From contig JABLUY010000254.1 of assembly GCA_013306675.1 (NCBI GenBank), positions 1 to 52,985 of the forward strand: DNA of 52,985 nucleotides. The letters are read 5' to 3'. The DNA is from Thraustochytrium sp. TN22 (taxonomy: Eukaryota; Sar; Bigyra; Thraustochytrida; Thraustochytriidae). Shown one piece after another: positions 38,573 through 49,060 of the stretch. Position numbers and translations under genes: made by a program. Within the stretch, counting starts at the first letter, position 1. Every line of letters starts with the position of its first letter. The notes under the pieces were generated by a model, which searched no databases, had not been told where the DNA came from, and worked only from the letters and a program-made list of their open reading frames with translations.

Positions 38573-40033
38573 CCTGCGCGCTCCTGCCGGTCGCTCGCTG
38601 CTCCTGCCTCGGCCCTCGCTCGCTCCCCGCGCTGCGCTGCTCGCGCTGGGACTGCTCGCGGCGCCGCTCGAGTCGATTCGGGTCTGCTGGGCAGCGCAGA
38701 GTGCAGGAGGACGCTCAGCGGCCTCAGCTCCGCTCGAAGCGAGGCGTCCCGGCGTTGCTTCCCCGACTGGCCTCCGGCCGCCGGGCGTTGCGTTGCGACG
38801 CGGGCGCCGCTGCGCTGCGGGCGCCGCTGCGGCTAGGCCGCGCCTAGACTGCGGCTAGACTGCGCCTCCCGCGCTCGCTGGCCGCCCCCACGCGCCCCAC
38901 GGCCGTCGGACTCCTCACCGCCTCCTCCACGCCTCTGCGCCCGTCGCCACGCGCAGCTCGCCGAGGCCGGAGTCGGCCTGCGCCAGGCTCCGCGCTTCGC
39001 GCCCCGCGCTTGCCTCCGCTTTGCGCTCGCCGCCGCCGGCCCGTGCCGGACGCAGGGATGGACACGGGTTTTGCGAATCCGAACCTCGCGGCGGTGTGTT
39101 TCTTCGCCTTCGAGTCGCTCGCCTCGCCTCGCCTGAACAGGCTGAACGCAAGATCCTCGCGAGCTGCGCGGGCTTCCCGCCAGGCAGGTCGCGGCGCGCG
39201 GACGCCGCGCCGCGCTCGCAGCTGGTCGGGCGGCTCGCTGAGCGCTTCGCGCCGGGTGGCTGAGCAAGAGCGCGGCTCGTGGAAGAGCCTGCAGTGAGTG
39301 GGGCGTGGGAGGCGGCCAGCAACGGCCGTCCGGGACGAGCACGAGGCGAAACCCGAGCAAGCGCAAGAGCAAGAGCGCAGCGACGGCGGCCTCGAGCGGG
39401 GCCAGGTCGGCGCGAGCGGCGGAGGAATGAATGCTCTCGCGCACCGGCCGCCCCCGCCCCCACTGCGCGCGACGGCTCGGACGGGGAGGCGAAGCTGGCG
39501 AGGCGACGGCGGCGGCGATGTACGCTCGGGTCCACGCCGCGACGTCGGTGAGCTCTTGAGGCGCTGCGGTACGCTGTGGACGCTCAGCGGTGCGCTGCGT
39601 GGCTCGCTGCGGACTCGCTGCGGACTCGCTGCGGAGAAACGCGTGGCTACGCAGGATGCAGAGCGCAGACGCCGGACGCCGCTGCGGGCCTGCATCGCGC
39701 GCGGCGGGCGGACCGTGGCGCGAGCCGACGGCTGCTTCGCGTTGGGTTGACTGCGGCTCGGAAAGGTTCGAGTCGAGTCGCTCGCGGCAAGCAGCGGCGA
39801 GGCCAATCCTTTCGCGCGAGACCATGGCCACAACCGCCGTCGGGAGGCTCGTCGACGAAGGGCCCCGTGGCTCGCGCGGGCGGCTGGCTGCGGCCGGCGG
39901 CAACCGCGCCGACCAACGGCGAGGCAGGCGAGCGAGCGCCGAGCGAGTTCTCGACGGTCGCGAGCGGCACGCCAGTGGCAAGTCCCGAGGGATGTCAAAA
40001 AAAGGAGCTCTTTGCGGGGCTTCGGGATGCTAG
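38573..40033. other. GC-rich region with no supported gene
   Basis: Long open frames on both strands here are Arg/Ala/Ser/Pro shadows that overlap each other. The region contains a triplicated GACTCGCTGCG unit (about 39603-39635) and related CGCTGCG words. The first part is the upstream region of the gene at 38572. An exon of an intron-rich gene cannot be excluded. Confidence 0.4.
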
Positions 40034-40385
40034 CTAGCTAGGCCTCGGCTCTAGCTAGCAGGCTGTCCGTCCTAAGACTGGCGGACGCTCTAATAGAGGG
40101 GTCGCCTCACTTCTGATTCTAAAATCGACGGCGAACGGAATGCGCGAAGTGATGCTTGGAATCGACTGAGCATGCATAGAAATGTATCCCCATTAGGTTT
40201 GATTGCTGTGATTCGCTTGCGAATGGTCAATTTGATTTGTGTCTAGTATTTGATAGCAGCTATATGGGGGTAGAGGGGTGTGTACGGGGACACCTCGAGG
40301 ACCCCTGCACGGGGGACCCGCGCACTGGACCCGCGCAGGCACGCGGCCGCGGGCGTCTTGAAGCGTCTTGAAGACCTCTTGGACG

Positions 40386-43300
40386 CTAGATAGAGGCCCT
40401 TGGTGAGTCCTGCGACTCCGGTGACGAGCACGGGGACTCGATGATGGCGCTCCGATGATGACAGGCCCTGGGCTTGCGTAGGGCTCGCGGCCTTGACGTC
40501 TCGGCGGCATCCTGTGCAAGTGCGCTGGCCGAGTCAGAGCTGTCCGGGCCAAAGCTGTCCGAGTCTGCACGATTCGAATCTGGTGCCGGCAACGACCCCA
40601 GCTTGGCCTTGTTGTTGCTTCGCCAGTTCGACACGAACCGAAGGAGCTTCTCCTTGCTCGGCGCATCAGCCGGCAGCTCCTTAGCCCCCGGGTCGGTTGC
40701 CGAGGCTGTGCCGAAGTGCTCGACCATCGCATCCCAGACCACGGCGGGCGTAGCCTCTCCGTCCGCCATCATCATCTTGACGGCGAAGTCTTTGAAAACG
40801 CCCTTCACCTGCGAAGCGCCGCGTCTGGCATTCTGTGCAAGTTCGCTGGCCGAGTCAGAGCTGTCCGGGCCAAAGCTGTCCGAGTCTGCACGATTCGAAT
40901 CTGGTGCCGGCAACGGCCCCAGCTTGGCCTTGTTGTTGCTTCGCCAGTTCGACACGAACCGAAGGAGCTTCTCCTTGCTCGGCGCATCAGCCGGCAGCTC
41001 CTTAGCCCCCGGGTCGGTTGCGGAGGCTGTGCCGAAGTGCCCGACCATCGCATCCCAGACCACGGCGGGCGTAGCCGCTCCGTCCGCCATCATCATCCTG
41101 ACGGCGAAGTCTTTGAAAACGCCCTTCACCTGCGAAGCGCCGCAACCACGGGTTCCAGGCAGAGCGCCCAGGCGATTCTTGTTACTCTTCTTGGCCATCT
41201 GGAATCTCGTCCTGAAAACAGACAAGATGTCCGGGACGAGCGCAAGCGCCGTTCCCTGAAAGTGCTCCGTGGCCTTCGCGAGCGCCTCGCTGGGCATGCA
41301 GTCCATGTCTTGCCTGAGCAGGTCCTCGATGAAGTCGATGTATTCGCTTGGGAAGACGTCCTTTAGCTCCCGCGCCCGAGCGACGTAGTCAGGCGCCGGA
41401 AGACCCTTCTCACGCGCGGTGTTGCGCCAGCCGAGGAACCTGTTGATCTCTCCCTTGACGTCCTTCTCCGAGAGCATGTTCATGTCGTGCGGAAAGCTCG
41501 TGCGGAGGCGCTCCAGCATCGTCGGGGCGGAGACTTTAATCCCGGTCCCCTGTTCCGCAGCAAACATCTGTGCAAGAGCGACTCGGTAGTGGCCAGCAAG
41601 CGTCGAACCGGTGCGATAGCCCACCTTGGGCCGCCGCGCAAAGCCTGGAGCTTCGAAGGAAGCGCTCGCATCGAAGTTAGCTGCGTCTTCATACTCGCGC
41701 ATTTCGCCGTTGCCGTCACGGATCTCAATGCCAGCTTTGTTCAGTACCGCCTCCACGTTTCTAACGGCGAAGGCAACCAGGTCGCGGCGGCGAGGTGCCT
41801 CGTGCGTGGCTCCAGGGCCGACATGTCCGGGGCCAGTTGAACTACCGCTCTTGCTGCCGGTTTCATCGTCGGATTCGCTGCCTGAGCTGTCGTTCGAGTC
41901 GCCGTCGTCGTCGTCGTCTCCATCGCAGGAGTCTGCTTGTAGCTCCACACTCTCCACATGGCGAGCGAGGGACGTTGCCTGCAGACCGTTTACTGACTGC
42001 TGCGCGCTGTTCATGCGCTCCCTCCTGATGCGCTCCTCGTGCCTGAGGAGGGATGGTACGTCTGCACCAGTCGCAGCGGCGCCAAAACATGTAAGGCCGG
42101 CGCGGGCAAAAAGAGGCTCTGCGCTGGAAGAGCTTACTATCGGGCTGTTCTCGTCGTCATCCTCACTGTCGTCGTTGTTGCCGCCGTTGTTGCCAGGAGT
42201 GTCGTCGGCGTTGATGTCGCGCACGTCGCCGCGCGTGAGCTTGACGGTCTGTGTGCGCCCGTCCAGCTCGAAGACAACGGCCGTGCCGATTTTCGAGTAC
42301 TCCCAGGTTTGCAGCTCGAAGACTCCGGCCCATGAGAAGGGATCTTCGGGGTTCAAAGAAGCTCTGCCCGCATGCTCGCCATCAGGCATTGCGCAGAACT
42401 CGATTTCGTTCTGTCGCGATACGCGCCCGACCGCAGCAAGGAGGTTTGCGTAGCGCTCCATTCTGCGGCCCAGCATCGCACGATCGATGTCGACGAGCTG
42501 CACGAAGGTGTTGTCGATCCCGCGCGCGGATGTGAGCGCTCGAAAGAGCTCTCTGGGCGCCGTGACGTTGTGGCCTTCCGCCACGTACTTGTTCACGTGA
42601 CGCATGGCGTTCGCGAAATGCGCGTCGATGGAGCACTTGCCATCGCACGACTCGGTGTGGAGGTAGCGGCGGATGTTGACGCCGGTGGCCAGGGAGATGT
42701 ACGGCATCGAAGCAATGAGCGTGCTCGCGTGGTAGCACTTTGCGTTGTCACTCTGCATCGTGACCGACTCCACCTGATCGAAAGCCGGGTAAACCTTGAG
42801 CTGAAGGAGGAAAAGCTCGAGGAGCGCGGCGACTGTGATGCCATTTTGCAGGTTGTCCGTCTCGAGAATCTGATCCAGATAGACCAGCTCTGGCTCTTCG
42901 TTGACGCGCTTCTTGACGGGATCGTAGACGAAGAACATCACCATGAAGCCGTGCCATGAGATGCCACGCTTGCCGAAGTGCTCGACCGATTTCTGGCGGT
43001 AGTAGATCGGCTGGAACTTCATCTTGAAGTCCATCACCACGATGACCTCGCGCGGCTTCTCCCACTTGTTCTCCTCCGCGTTTCTCCTCATCTCCCCCTC
43101 GATGTGGCTGATGCGAAGCCGCTGGTTGGCGACACGTGCACACTGGCCCCGCCAGAGGCGAGTCAGCTTCTCACAGCGCCTGACTGCGCTGAGAGCGTGC
43201 TCCGCGTCAAACTCGTCGCTGTAGCGAATGTCGGCGGCCTGCACGGACTTGCGCAGCAGGTCGAAGAAGTATGGCACGAATTTGCAGCCGTTGCAGGCCA

Positions 43301-44813
43301 TCGTCATCTTCTTCTGCGTGCCTGGATCCGGCCGAGCGAGAGCATACGACAAGCCGTGCGTGCAAACCTCGTCGTCATCACGGACGACGTGCAGGATGTA
43401 CTGCGTCTTGAGAAAGTTGGACGCGAGCATTGCAAGGTAGGAGAGGGTCTTTCTCTCGTTCGGCGCGGTATACTGCTGGATTATCTCCTCAATCCGCACG
43501 AAGTTGTCGTAGATGAGCTCACCCATCATGTAGTTGACCGCCGTGAGCGCGCGCTTCTCGCCGGTGGTGATTGCCTTCAGCATTTCGTAGCACAAGGTCC
43601 GGCCGACAAGCCGGGGACGCGCCTCGTGGATAGTGGCGCCGCCGCTGGCGTGGACGGCTGGGGCATCTCCGACGGCGTGCAGTGTGTCGCCCACCCCTGG
43701 AGAACCGCTCAGCTCGAGGGGCTCAGCGTCGCCGCCCTGAAGACGCACGTCGTTGAGTTGCTCTTCTCGCGCGTGGCCGCCCCGAGAGGGGGGATGCGCG
43801 GCTCCTGACGCAGCGTACGCACCATCTGAGCCGCCAGGTGTACTCCGAGTCTGAGACTCGCGGAAGTAGTTGTGGTAGTCGTCGATCAGGCGCCTGCGAG
43901 TGCGCTTCCTCACCAGTGCCGGGATCTTCACCGTCTCAGTCGAGCTCAGCTGAATTGTTTTGGTGCCCCAGCTGAGCAGGCTCACGTTGCTGTCGTCCAG
44001 AAAGAAGGCCATGGCATCGAGCACCACATCTGGATTGAAGTTTTGGCGAGAGTACTTCGTCGTTTGCAACCGGCCGGTGCTCACAAGAGCGTCCAGGTCG
44101 TCGAGGGCTTTTTGGTGAGACGAGTCATGCCACGGACGGACGTCCTCGCCGAGGATCTCTGACGCAGCCCGAGCGATCTCGAAGCGGTTCATGCCCGATG
44201 CCAGCGCGGCCCGCGTCGCGCGCCGCTCCAGCGACGCCTTGGGGGCCTTGAAGGCCACCACGATCAGGCTCTGCACAATCGCGACAGAGGCCTCGTCCGA
44301 GACAGGCTTGGCCTTGATTGACTTGAGCATCGCCAGGCTGGTGTCCTCGATGAGCTGCGTGGTGGCCTCGTCGCACCCGCCGCAGACGATAGCAGCAGTC
44401 TGGTTGGCGATCGATCTGCACAAGCCGACGAGACGCGACCACTTCTTGGAGTCCATCCCAGACCTGCCGAGCTTCCGCAAAGCGGAGGCAGGAATGGTAT
44501 GCAAGGAAGTCTCTGGCATGCCGAACTGGTGGAAGAGGCTGCGCACGGTCCGCAGCGTGGCGATGGTCTCCTCCTCGCGTGGGACGACGAGTTCTTGATG
44601 CTCCGCGACTTCTGCGAGGGTGCCCTTAGCCGGAGCTGCGCCTCGCAGGGTCGAGGCTCGTACCTTGACCCTTTTGCCCTTCTGGCTTGAGCCTCGTGGC
44701 CGGCCTCGCTTCCTCGGGCCGTCAGCCGGGAGGCAGCTCGAGCAGTGGACCCTGCACTCCTCCGGACAGCTCGGGCACGGCCCCTTCTTGCAGTCGCATG
44801 AGCCCCACCTCAT
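40386..44813 (-). CDS. Transposase-like protein with DDE-type core
   Basis: 1475 residues, ATG at 44813. The N-terminus is a Cys-rich zinc-binding-like stretch (CDCKKGPCPSCPEEC, then CSSC) followed by an AT-hook-like PRKRGRPRG. The presumed RNase H-like core has VIVVMDFKMKF (Asp595), an ESVTMQSDNAKCYH strand (Asp689) and ESCDGKCSIDAHFANAMR (Asp730), a D-D-D/E arrangement typical of cut-and-paste transposases. A CNGCKF motif lies before the core. The C-terminal third holds an acidic stretch (DDSEDDDENS, DGDDDDDGDSND) and two tandem copies of a 107-residue unit (each with KGVFKDFAV and VVWDAMV). The gene lies between terminal inverted repeats. I cannot assign a named superfamily; a KDZ-like or undescribed protist family is possible. 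The frame is intact, so the copy may be recent. Confidence 0.7.
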   Translation of the reverse strand: MRWGSCDCKKGPCPSCPEECRVHCSSCLPADGPRKRGRPRGSSQKGKRVKVRASTLRGAAPAKGTLAEVAEHQELVVPREEETIATLRTVRSLFHQFGMPETSLHTIPASALRKLGRSGMDSKKWSRLVGLCRSIANQTAAIVCGGCDEATTQLIEDTSLAMLKSIKAKPVSDEASVAIVQSLIVVAFKAPKASLERRATRAALASGMNRFEIARAASEILGEDVRPWHDSSHQKALDDLDALVSTGRLQTTKYSRQNFNPDVVLDAMAFFLDDSNVSLLSWGTKTIQLSSTETVKIPALVRKRTRRRLIDDYHNYFRESQTRSTPGGSDGAYAASGAAHPPSRGGHAREEQLNDVRLQGGDAEPLELSGSPGVGDTLHAVGDAPAVHASGGATIHEARPRLVGRTLCYEMLKAITTGEKRALTAVNYMMGELIYDNFVRIEEIIQQYTAPNERKTLSYLAMLASNFLKTQYILHVVRDDDEVCTHGLSYALARPDPGTQKKMTMACNGCKFVPYFFDLLRKSVQAADIRYSDEFDAEHALSAVRRCEKLTRLWRGQCARVANQRLRISHIEGEMRRNAEENKWEKPREVIVVMDFKMKFQPIYYRQKSVEHFGKRGISWHGFMVMFFVYDPVKKRVNEEPELVYLDQILETDNLQNGITVAALLELFLLQLKVYPAFDQVESVTMQSDNAKCYHASTLIASMPYISLATGVNIRRYLHTESCDGKCSIDAHFANAMRHVNKYVAEGHNVTAPRELFRALTSARGIDNTFVQLVDIDRAMLGRRMERYANLLAAVGRVSRQNEIEFCAMPDGEHAGRASLNPEDPFSWAGVFELQTWEYSKIGTAVVFELDGRTQTVKLTRGDVRDINADDTPGNNGGNNDDSEDDDENSPIVSSSSAEPLFARAGLTCFGAAATGADVPSLLRHEERIRRERMNSAQQSVNGLQATSLARHVESVELQADSCDGDDDDDGDSNDSSGSESDDETGSKSGSSTGPGHVGPGATHEAPRRRDLVAFAVRNVEAVLNKAGIEIRDGNGEMREYEDAANFDASASFEAPGFARRPKVGYRTGSTLAGHYRVALAQMFAAEQGTGIKVSAPTMLERLRTSFPHDMNMLSEKDVKGEINRFLGWRNTAREKGLPAPDYVARARELKDVFPSEYIDFIEDLLRQDMDCMPSEALAKATEHFQGTALALVPDILSVFRTRFQMAKKSNKNRLGALPGTRGCGASQVKGVFKDFAVRMMMADGAATPAVVWDAMVGHFGTASATDPGAKELPADAPSKEKLLRFVSNWRSNNKAKLGPLPAPDSNRADSDSFGPDSSDSASELAQNARRGASQVKGVFKDFAVKMMMADGEATPAVVWDAMVEHFGTASATDPGAKELPADAPSKEKLLRFVSNWRSNNKAKLGSLPAPDSNRADSDSFGPDSSDSASALAQDAAETSRPRALRKPRACHHRSAIIESPCSSPESQDSPRASI
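40512..41143. repeat. 321-bp tandem direct repeat inside the transposase gene
   Basis: Unit 1 starts at 40512 and unit 2 at 40833; both end with GCGAAGCGCCGC (40822 and 41143). The offset is exactly 321 bases, i.e. 107 codons, so the frame is kept. By eye the copies differ at fewer than ten positions, so the duplication is recent. Confidence 0.95.
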
Positions 44814-45645
44814 CAATGCGCTTTGAAGTCACTCCTGTGCGCTTCACGCTACGCGCCTACGCGCGCGCCACACGCGCGCTCTGCCGCACGCCGCACGCCG
44901 CCCCGCACGCCGCCCGCCGCCCCGCCAGTCTGGTTGGCGGTCAGAAGCAGAAGGAACACGTTTGATAGGCCTTTTCAAAAACTGTTTAGGCCAGACCCAC
45001 GGAGAGGCCGGATTTGGCGCGGTCTCGGCGCGGCGGTCAAGATGCCCCTGGTGCGTCCTCGCCGCGGTGGGCCGCCCCATTTTATTTTTTTTTCAACGGC
45101 GACCCCGAGGTTCCAGTTGAAGGGCGGATAGCCTGCTAGGCCTAGGCCTGGCTAGAGTTAACGTTACGTGACATATCGCGACGCGCACTGGTGGCTGGCT
45201 GGCTGGCAGGCCGCCTGGCGGTGGTCGCTCGGCGGCAAGAGCCGCAGGATCGCCGGAGTCCGACGATTCACCATCACTGCAGCGCAGGAGGCGTCAGGAG
45301 GCGCAGATCCGAGCTGCCACGACCAGGCAGGCAGTTCGTAGCTGGGGGCAGGCAGGCCGCTGGCCGACGGAAGCCAGGTGATCGTGCCGAGTCGTGCGTG
45401 CGAGCGAGACGATGCGCGCGCATGCTCTGCTGGAGACGCTTGAGACACCTGAGGGCAGCTTCGCTAGAGCCAACAGCTGGTCGAGACCTCGATGCCAGGC
45501 ACTGTCGCTCGCTTTTTCACCGTCAGTCAACGGTATGTTCTCAGCGGCCGCGCCGGGACCGCTTGGCTGGAGCCGCGGCCGCAGGCTGGCGGCGCGCACA
45601 TAGCACACACCCTGCACATGATCATGAAAAAGCGAACCAGCCACC
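44814..45645. other. Right transposon flank and spacer
   Basis: 44814-45155 holds the transposase leader (GC-rich CGCCGCACGCCGC units at about 44881-44926), a T-rich run (45081-45092) and the right inverted repeat. From 45156 there is a GGCTGGCTGGC tract (45191-45208) and the leader of the coiled-coil gene. No other gene is seen. Confidence 0.5.
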
Positions 45646-45839
45646 ATGGCCACTGGCATCGGCAGGAGCGGTGAACGAAGTACGAGCGCGGCGCCGCCTC
45701 GGAGCGCGCGGGCAAGGGCGCAGCAGAGCCAAAACGTCGCGAAGAGTCGCGGCGCCATGGCAGGAGACGCGCTGCTGACGCGCGCCGCGCTGAGCGCCGC
45801 CTCGGAGGCGCTGGGCGAGCACGAGGACGCGGACCTGGC

Positions 45840-45871
<32 letters not shown>

Positions 45872-47376
45872 GGGAGCGGGAGCTGGACACGGAGGCGCTC
45901 GCAGAGCTGGCGCAGGCGTGCAGGGAGCGCGAAGAGGTGGAGCGCGAGCTGGTGGCGGCGGTGCAGGGCCTGGTGAAGCAGCGGGAGCGCGCGCGGGAGC
46001 GCACAGGCGCGCAGCCGTGGGCGCGCGTGGAGCAGCTGGCGGCGAGCGCGCTGGAGGCGCGGCGGCAGGCGGCCGCGGCGGCCGCAGAGGCGCGCGACGC
46101 CAAGGAAGAGGCGCTGCACCTGCGGCTGGACGCAGACCGGTGGCGCGGCGAGGCGGAGGCGCTGCGCGCGCGCGTGGCGCAGGGCGTGTCGCAGGAGGGC
46201 GGCGCGGCGAGCGCGCTGGAGGAGACCGCGGCGCGGCTGGCCACCAAGACGCGCGAGTGCGAGGAGGTGCGCGCGCAGCGCGAGGCGCTGGAGGCAGCGC
46301 TGGCCGCGGCGCGCGAGGAGGCGGCGCAGCTGCGCAGCTCGGGCGCCTCGGCGACGCGCGAGGGCGCGGGCGCGCGGCGCGAGCTGGAGCAGCTGCGGCG
46401 CGCGGCGCAGGCGCGCGTGGGCACGCTGGAGGCGCAGACGCGGTCGCAGGCGGAGGCGCTCGAGTCGGTGCGCGCGTCCGAGGCCAAGATGCGTGCGCAG
46501 GCCGCGCAGCTGCAGGGCCGGCTGGACGAGGCGCGCGGTGAAGCGCGCGCGCTGGAGCACCAGCTGAGCGCCGTACAGGCGGACCTGGAGCGCAGCGAGC
46601 GCGCGCTGGCGGCGGCGCGCGCCGAGAGCGCGGAGCGCCAGGCGCGCTTGGAGCAGGAGCAGCTGCGCGCGCGCCAGCAGGCGGTCGACCTGGAGCACGC
46701 CGCGACGCAGGACAAGCAGGCGCGCGAGGCGCTGGCGCAGGCGCGCGAGGCGACAGCGCGCCAGGAGCAGGCTCGCACGCAGGCCTTTCGCGAGCACGAG
46801 GAGGCGCAGGACGGCCTGCGCGCAGACCTGCAGGCGGCGCGCGAGCGCGAGGCCGCGCTGCGCCAGGCGCTCGCGGACGCGCGCGCCGAGGCGGCCGCGG
46901 TCCGCACCGATGCGGACCGCGCCGAGGACGACGCGCAGGCGCGCATCTGCGACCTCGAGGACACAGTGTCCAAGCTTTTGCGCAACATGCAGCAGCCGTC
47001 CCTGGGCGTCTCGCGGCCCGCTCCCAAGCCGACAGCGGTGGGGCCGCCGCCCTCGGATGCCGCCCAGGTAGCTATTGCGGAGCGCGCCAACCGCATCCGC
47101 GAGGAGGTGCGCGCTGCGACGCGGCACCTGTACACGTCGACGCTCGCTCCCGCGACCAGCGAGCGCCGGGACGACCACGAGGGATTTCGCGAGGGTCGCG
47201 AGGAGGAGGAGGATTTCGCCCGCGAAGACGTAGGCAAGACGAAGCGCCGTGGCCGGGGGCGGCCCGCGCGCCGTCGGCCTGCGCGGTCTTCGTTGTCGTC
47301 GTCGTCGGCAGCCACGTCGACAGCCACATGGACATTAAAGTCATCTGCTGGAGCACCGTACAAGCTCCCAGCTTGA
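45646..47376 (+). CDS. Long coiled-coil protein of unknown function
   Basis: 576 residues from the ATG at 45646 in a CCACCATGG context; a second ATG at 45757 (MAGDALLTRAAL) would give 539. From about residue 60 to 450 the protein is almost continuous Glu/Ala/Arg/Leu/Gln heptads (e.g. EQEQEQEQERERELDTEAL, RAQREALEAALAAAREEA), with no proline over long stretches. The end has a proline break (RPAPKPTAVGPPPSDA), a short helix (IAERANRIREEVRAATRHL), then a basic and Ser-rich tail (TKKRRGRGRPARRR-like). It is probably a cytoskeletal or centrosomal structural protein by type, but no family is recognisable. The opposite strand is open for 727 codons, but its product is a Ser/Ala/Arg/Cys string and is rejected. 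Confidence 0.65.
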
Positions 47377-47582
47377 CAGGCGCCTGCTGGGCCCGCCGTG
47401 GCCCGCCTGGCGGGGCGTGGATTCTGAAAATTACAGTGTATTTGCAGTGCAGTGGTTAGGCGTCCTAAGGCTTCCAAAGGATGGGTGGCAGCGGCGACGA
47501 CGAAGCAAAGATCGCAAAGCCATTCGTTGTGTTGGTTGGTTCTTTAGGTATGAATGATGATGTCTCTGTCTAAGTTAGGAAG

Positions 47583-47990
47583 TTAGTGGTGGCCGCCCTG
47601 CTGGCCCTTGGTGAGGCGGCCCATGACAAACATGCTGACGTCCAGGTAGCGCTCGGCGCAGTTGCTGATGCAGGACTGCTCGGAGCTGCTGAGCTTGGCG
47701 TCGGGGCGGCTGACGCAGGTATCCCAGCACATCTCGGCGAGCTTGGCGATGGCGGACTGCACGACGGCGCGCTGCTGCTCCTGCTCGAGGGCGGCGCGCA
47801 GCTGGGCCTGCGAGCTCATGGCGCCACCGGCGCTGCCGCCACCGTAGCCGCCGGAGGCGAAGTTGCTGGAGCCGCCGAAGTCGCCCGAGTCGAAGCCGGA
47901 GCTGCCGGTGTTGTCAAAGCTCGAGGTGCTCTCGTAGCTGCTGGAGCTCGAGCTGCTGGAGCTCGAGCCGCCGCCAAACCAGGACGACAT
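47583..47990 (-). CDS. Tim8-like small Tim chaperone of the mitochondrial intermembrane space
   Basis: 135 residues, ATG at 47990. An unusual N-terminal extension of about 60 residues is Ser/Gly-rich (GGGSSSSSSSSSSYES). The C-terminal 75 residues carry the small-Tim twin CX3C motif: CWDTC and CISNC, separated by 15 residues (VSRPDAKLSSSEQS). The surrounding residues (MCWDTC, NCAERYLDVSMFVMGRLTK) fit Tim8 better than Tim13. Small Tims form hexameric chaperones that escort hydrophobic precursors across the intermembrane space; Tim8 normally partners Tim13. The Cys residues would form two internal disulfides through the Mia40 pathway. The Ser/Gly extension is longer than usual. Tail-to-tail with the coiled-coil gene. 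Confidence 0.85.
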   Translation of the reverse strand: MSSWFGGGSSSSSSSSSSYESTSSFDNTGSSGFDSGDFGGSSNFASGGYGGGSAGGAMSSQAQLRAALEQEQQRAVVQSAIAKLAEMCWDTCVSRPDAKLSSSEQSCISNCAERYLDVSMFVMGRLTKGQQGGHH

Positions 47991-48203
47991 GTTCTCTGTT
48001 TGTCTGTCTGTCTGTTTGCCTCTGTCTGTCTAGGCGTACGTGCCTGTCTGCGTCCGCGTGCGTCAGTGCTCTGCCGCGGTGGTGCTCACTCTCCTCCCCG
48101 CCTGCGTCATGAAGAATGCCGCGAGGCGCACGAGCCTGGCCCCCTCATCGCCCCGTGCCGCGCCGCCGCGCCGGGCGCCGCGCGCGCGGCGGCGCCGCGC
48201 CCT

Positions 48204-48250
<47 letters not shown>
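48204..48250. repeat. (CCG)n trinucleotide repeat
   Basis: About 15 CCG units, about 210 bases upstream of the Tim8-like start, in a GC-rich promoter/leader-like region. Confidence 0.95.
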
Positions 48251-48723
48251 TGCCACGCACCTCGACCGCGCGCGCCGTCTGCTCGCGCTCTGTGCCGCGC
48301 TCGCCGCAGGCTAGCCTGCGAGTCGGAGTCCTCCTCGCCGCCAATCTTGCTGTAACGCCCGCGCGCACGCCCGCCGCGCCGTCGTTGGCCCAACGGCGGC
48401 CTGGCAGACGCGCCAGCGGCGGTTAGGCCGACGTCTCTGCGGCGGTTCTGCGAGAGGGCGTTACGGTGGCTCTGTCCTGTTGCGCGTGGCGTGGCGCGGT
48501 GAGGTCGAGTCGGTGGCGGCTAGCTCGTAGACTAGCTCTCTAGAGGCCCGGGCCGCATCATCATCAAGACAGTCATGAGTCAGTGCAGTGCCAGCGCGGC
48601 GGCTTGATTGACAGTGAGAAGCGATTCTCTCTCTCGTTCGACGTCTCGACTGAAGTCATGTTTCGAGAGATTTTCGAGACCTGCCTGCAGGACAGTGGCA
48701 GGATACCGCAGTTTGTGGTGGGT

Positions 48724-48807
48724 GCTTCGAGAGTGGTTCGCTCATCACGAGGTGCCGGTCCACTGCTCCAGGCCTCTGCTTGCGCTTCGAAAGTGGGTCG
48801 CTCATCA
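48724..48807. repeat. Imperfect direct repeat, 60-base spacing
   Basis: GCTTCGAGAGTGGTTCGCTC (48724) recurs as GCTTCGAAAGTGGGTCGCTC (48784), each followed by ATCA. A local two-copy duplication. Confidence 0.7.
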
Positions 48808-49028
48808 AGACGACAGTGAGTGCTCACCAAAATCGCAGGCTGCAGCAGCAGCAGCAGGCCTAGCCTAGCCTGGGCCTAGTGCAATGGCAGCAATGGCTGT
48901 CGATGATCGACAAACCGCCTGGCCCCTGGGACGAGCGACTGACGGCGAGTGCGGCTCGACCAACGGCCTTGGTCAGCGGCTAAGCTTGAAGTGAGCTGCT
49001 TGCTGTCCGAGCCGCGACCAGACCGCCC

Positions 49029-49060
49029 TCCTCCCTCCCTCCCTCCCTCCCTCCCTCCCA
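49029..49060. repeat. (CTCC)n tetranucleotide repeat
   Basis: Seven to eight CTCC units in the gene-poor right part. Confidence 0.9.

Larger units (their letters stand above)
40034..45155 (-). mobile_element. Probable DNA transposon, about 5.1 kb, with imperfect terminal inverted repeats
   Basis: One transposase-like gene fills 40386-44813. The 18 bases at 40056-40073 (TAGCAGGCTGTCCGTCCT) match the reverse complement of 45121-45138 at 16 of 18 positions. Allowing a 5-base gap, 16 more bases outward also match at 14 positions (40034-40049 versus 45140-45155). ACTGG and GGGGTCGCC words recur inside both ends. Subterminal DNA is clearly less GC-rich than host genes. I see no clear target-site duplication. 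The outer part is made of CTAG/AGGCCT words that also occur elsewhere in this genome, so the exact ends are uncertain. Confidence 0.65.

Noticed and set aside
38833-39998. Overlapping 380-codon minus-strand frames
   Set aside because: Two frames of the same strand open over the same DNA with Arg/Ala/Ser bias; no domain.
45294-47477. 727-codon minus-strand frame opposite the coiled-coil gene
   Set aside because: Ser/Ala/Arg/Cys low-complexity shadow. The plus frame has heptads and a good start context, although a repeat-rich minus product is not strictly excluded.
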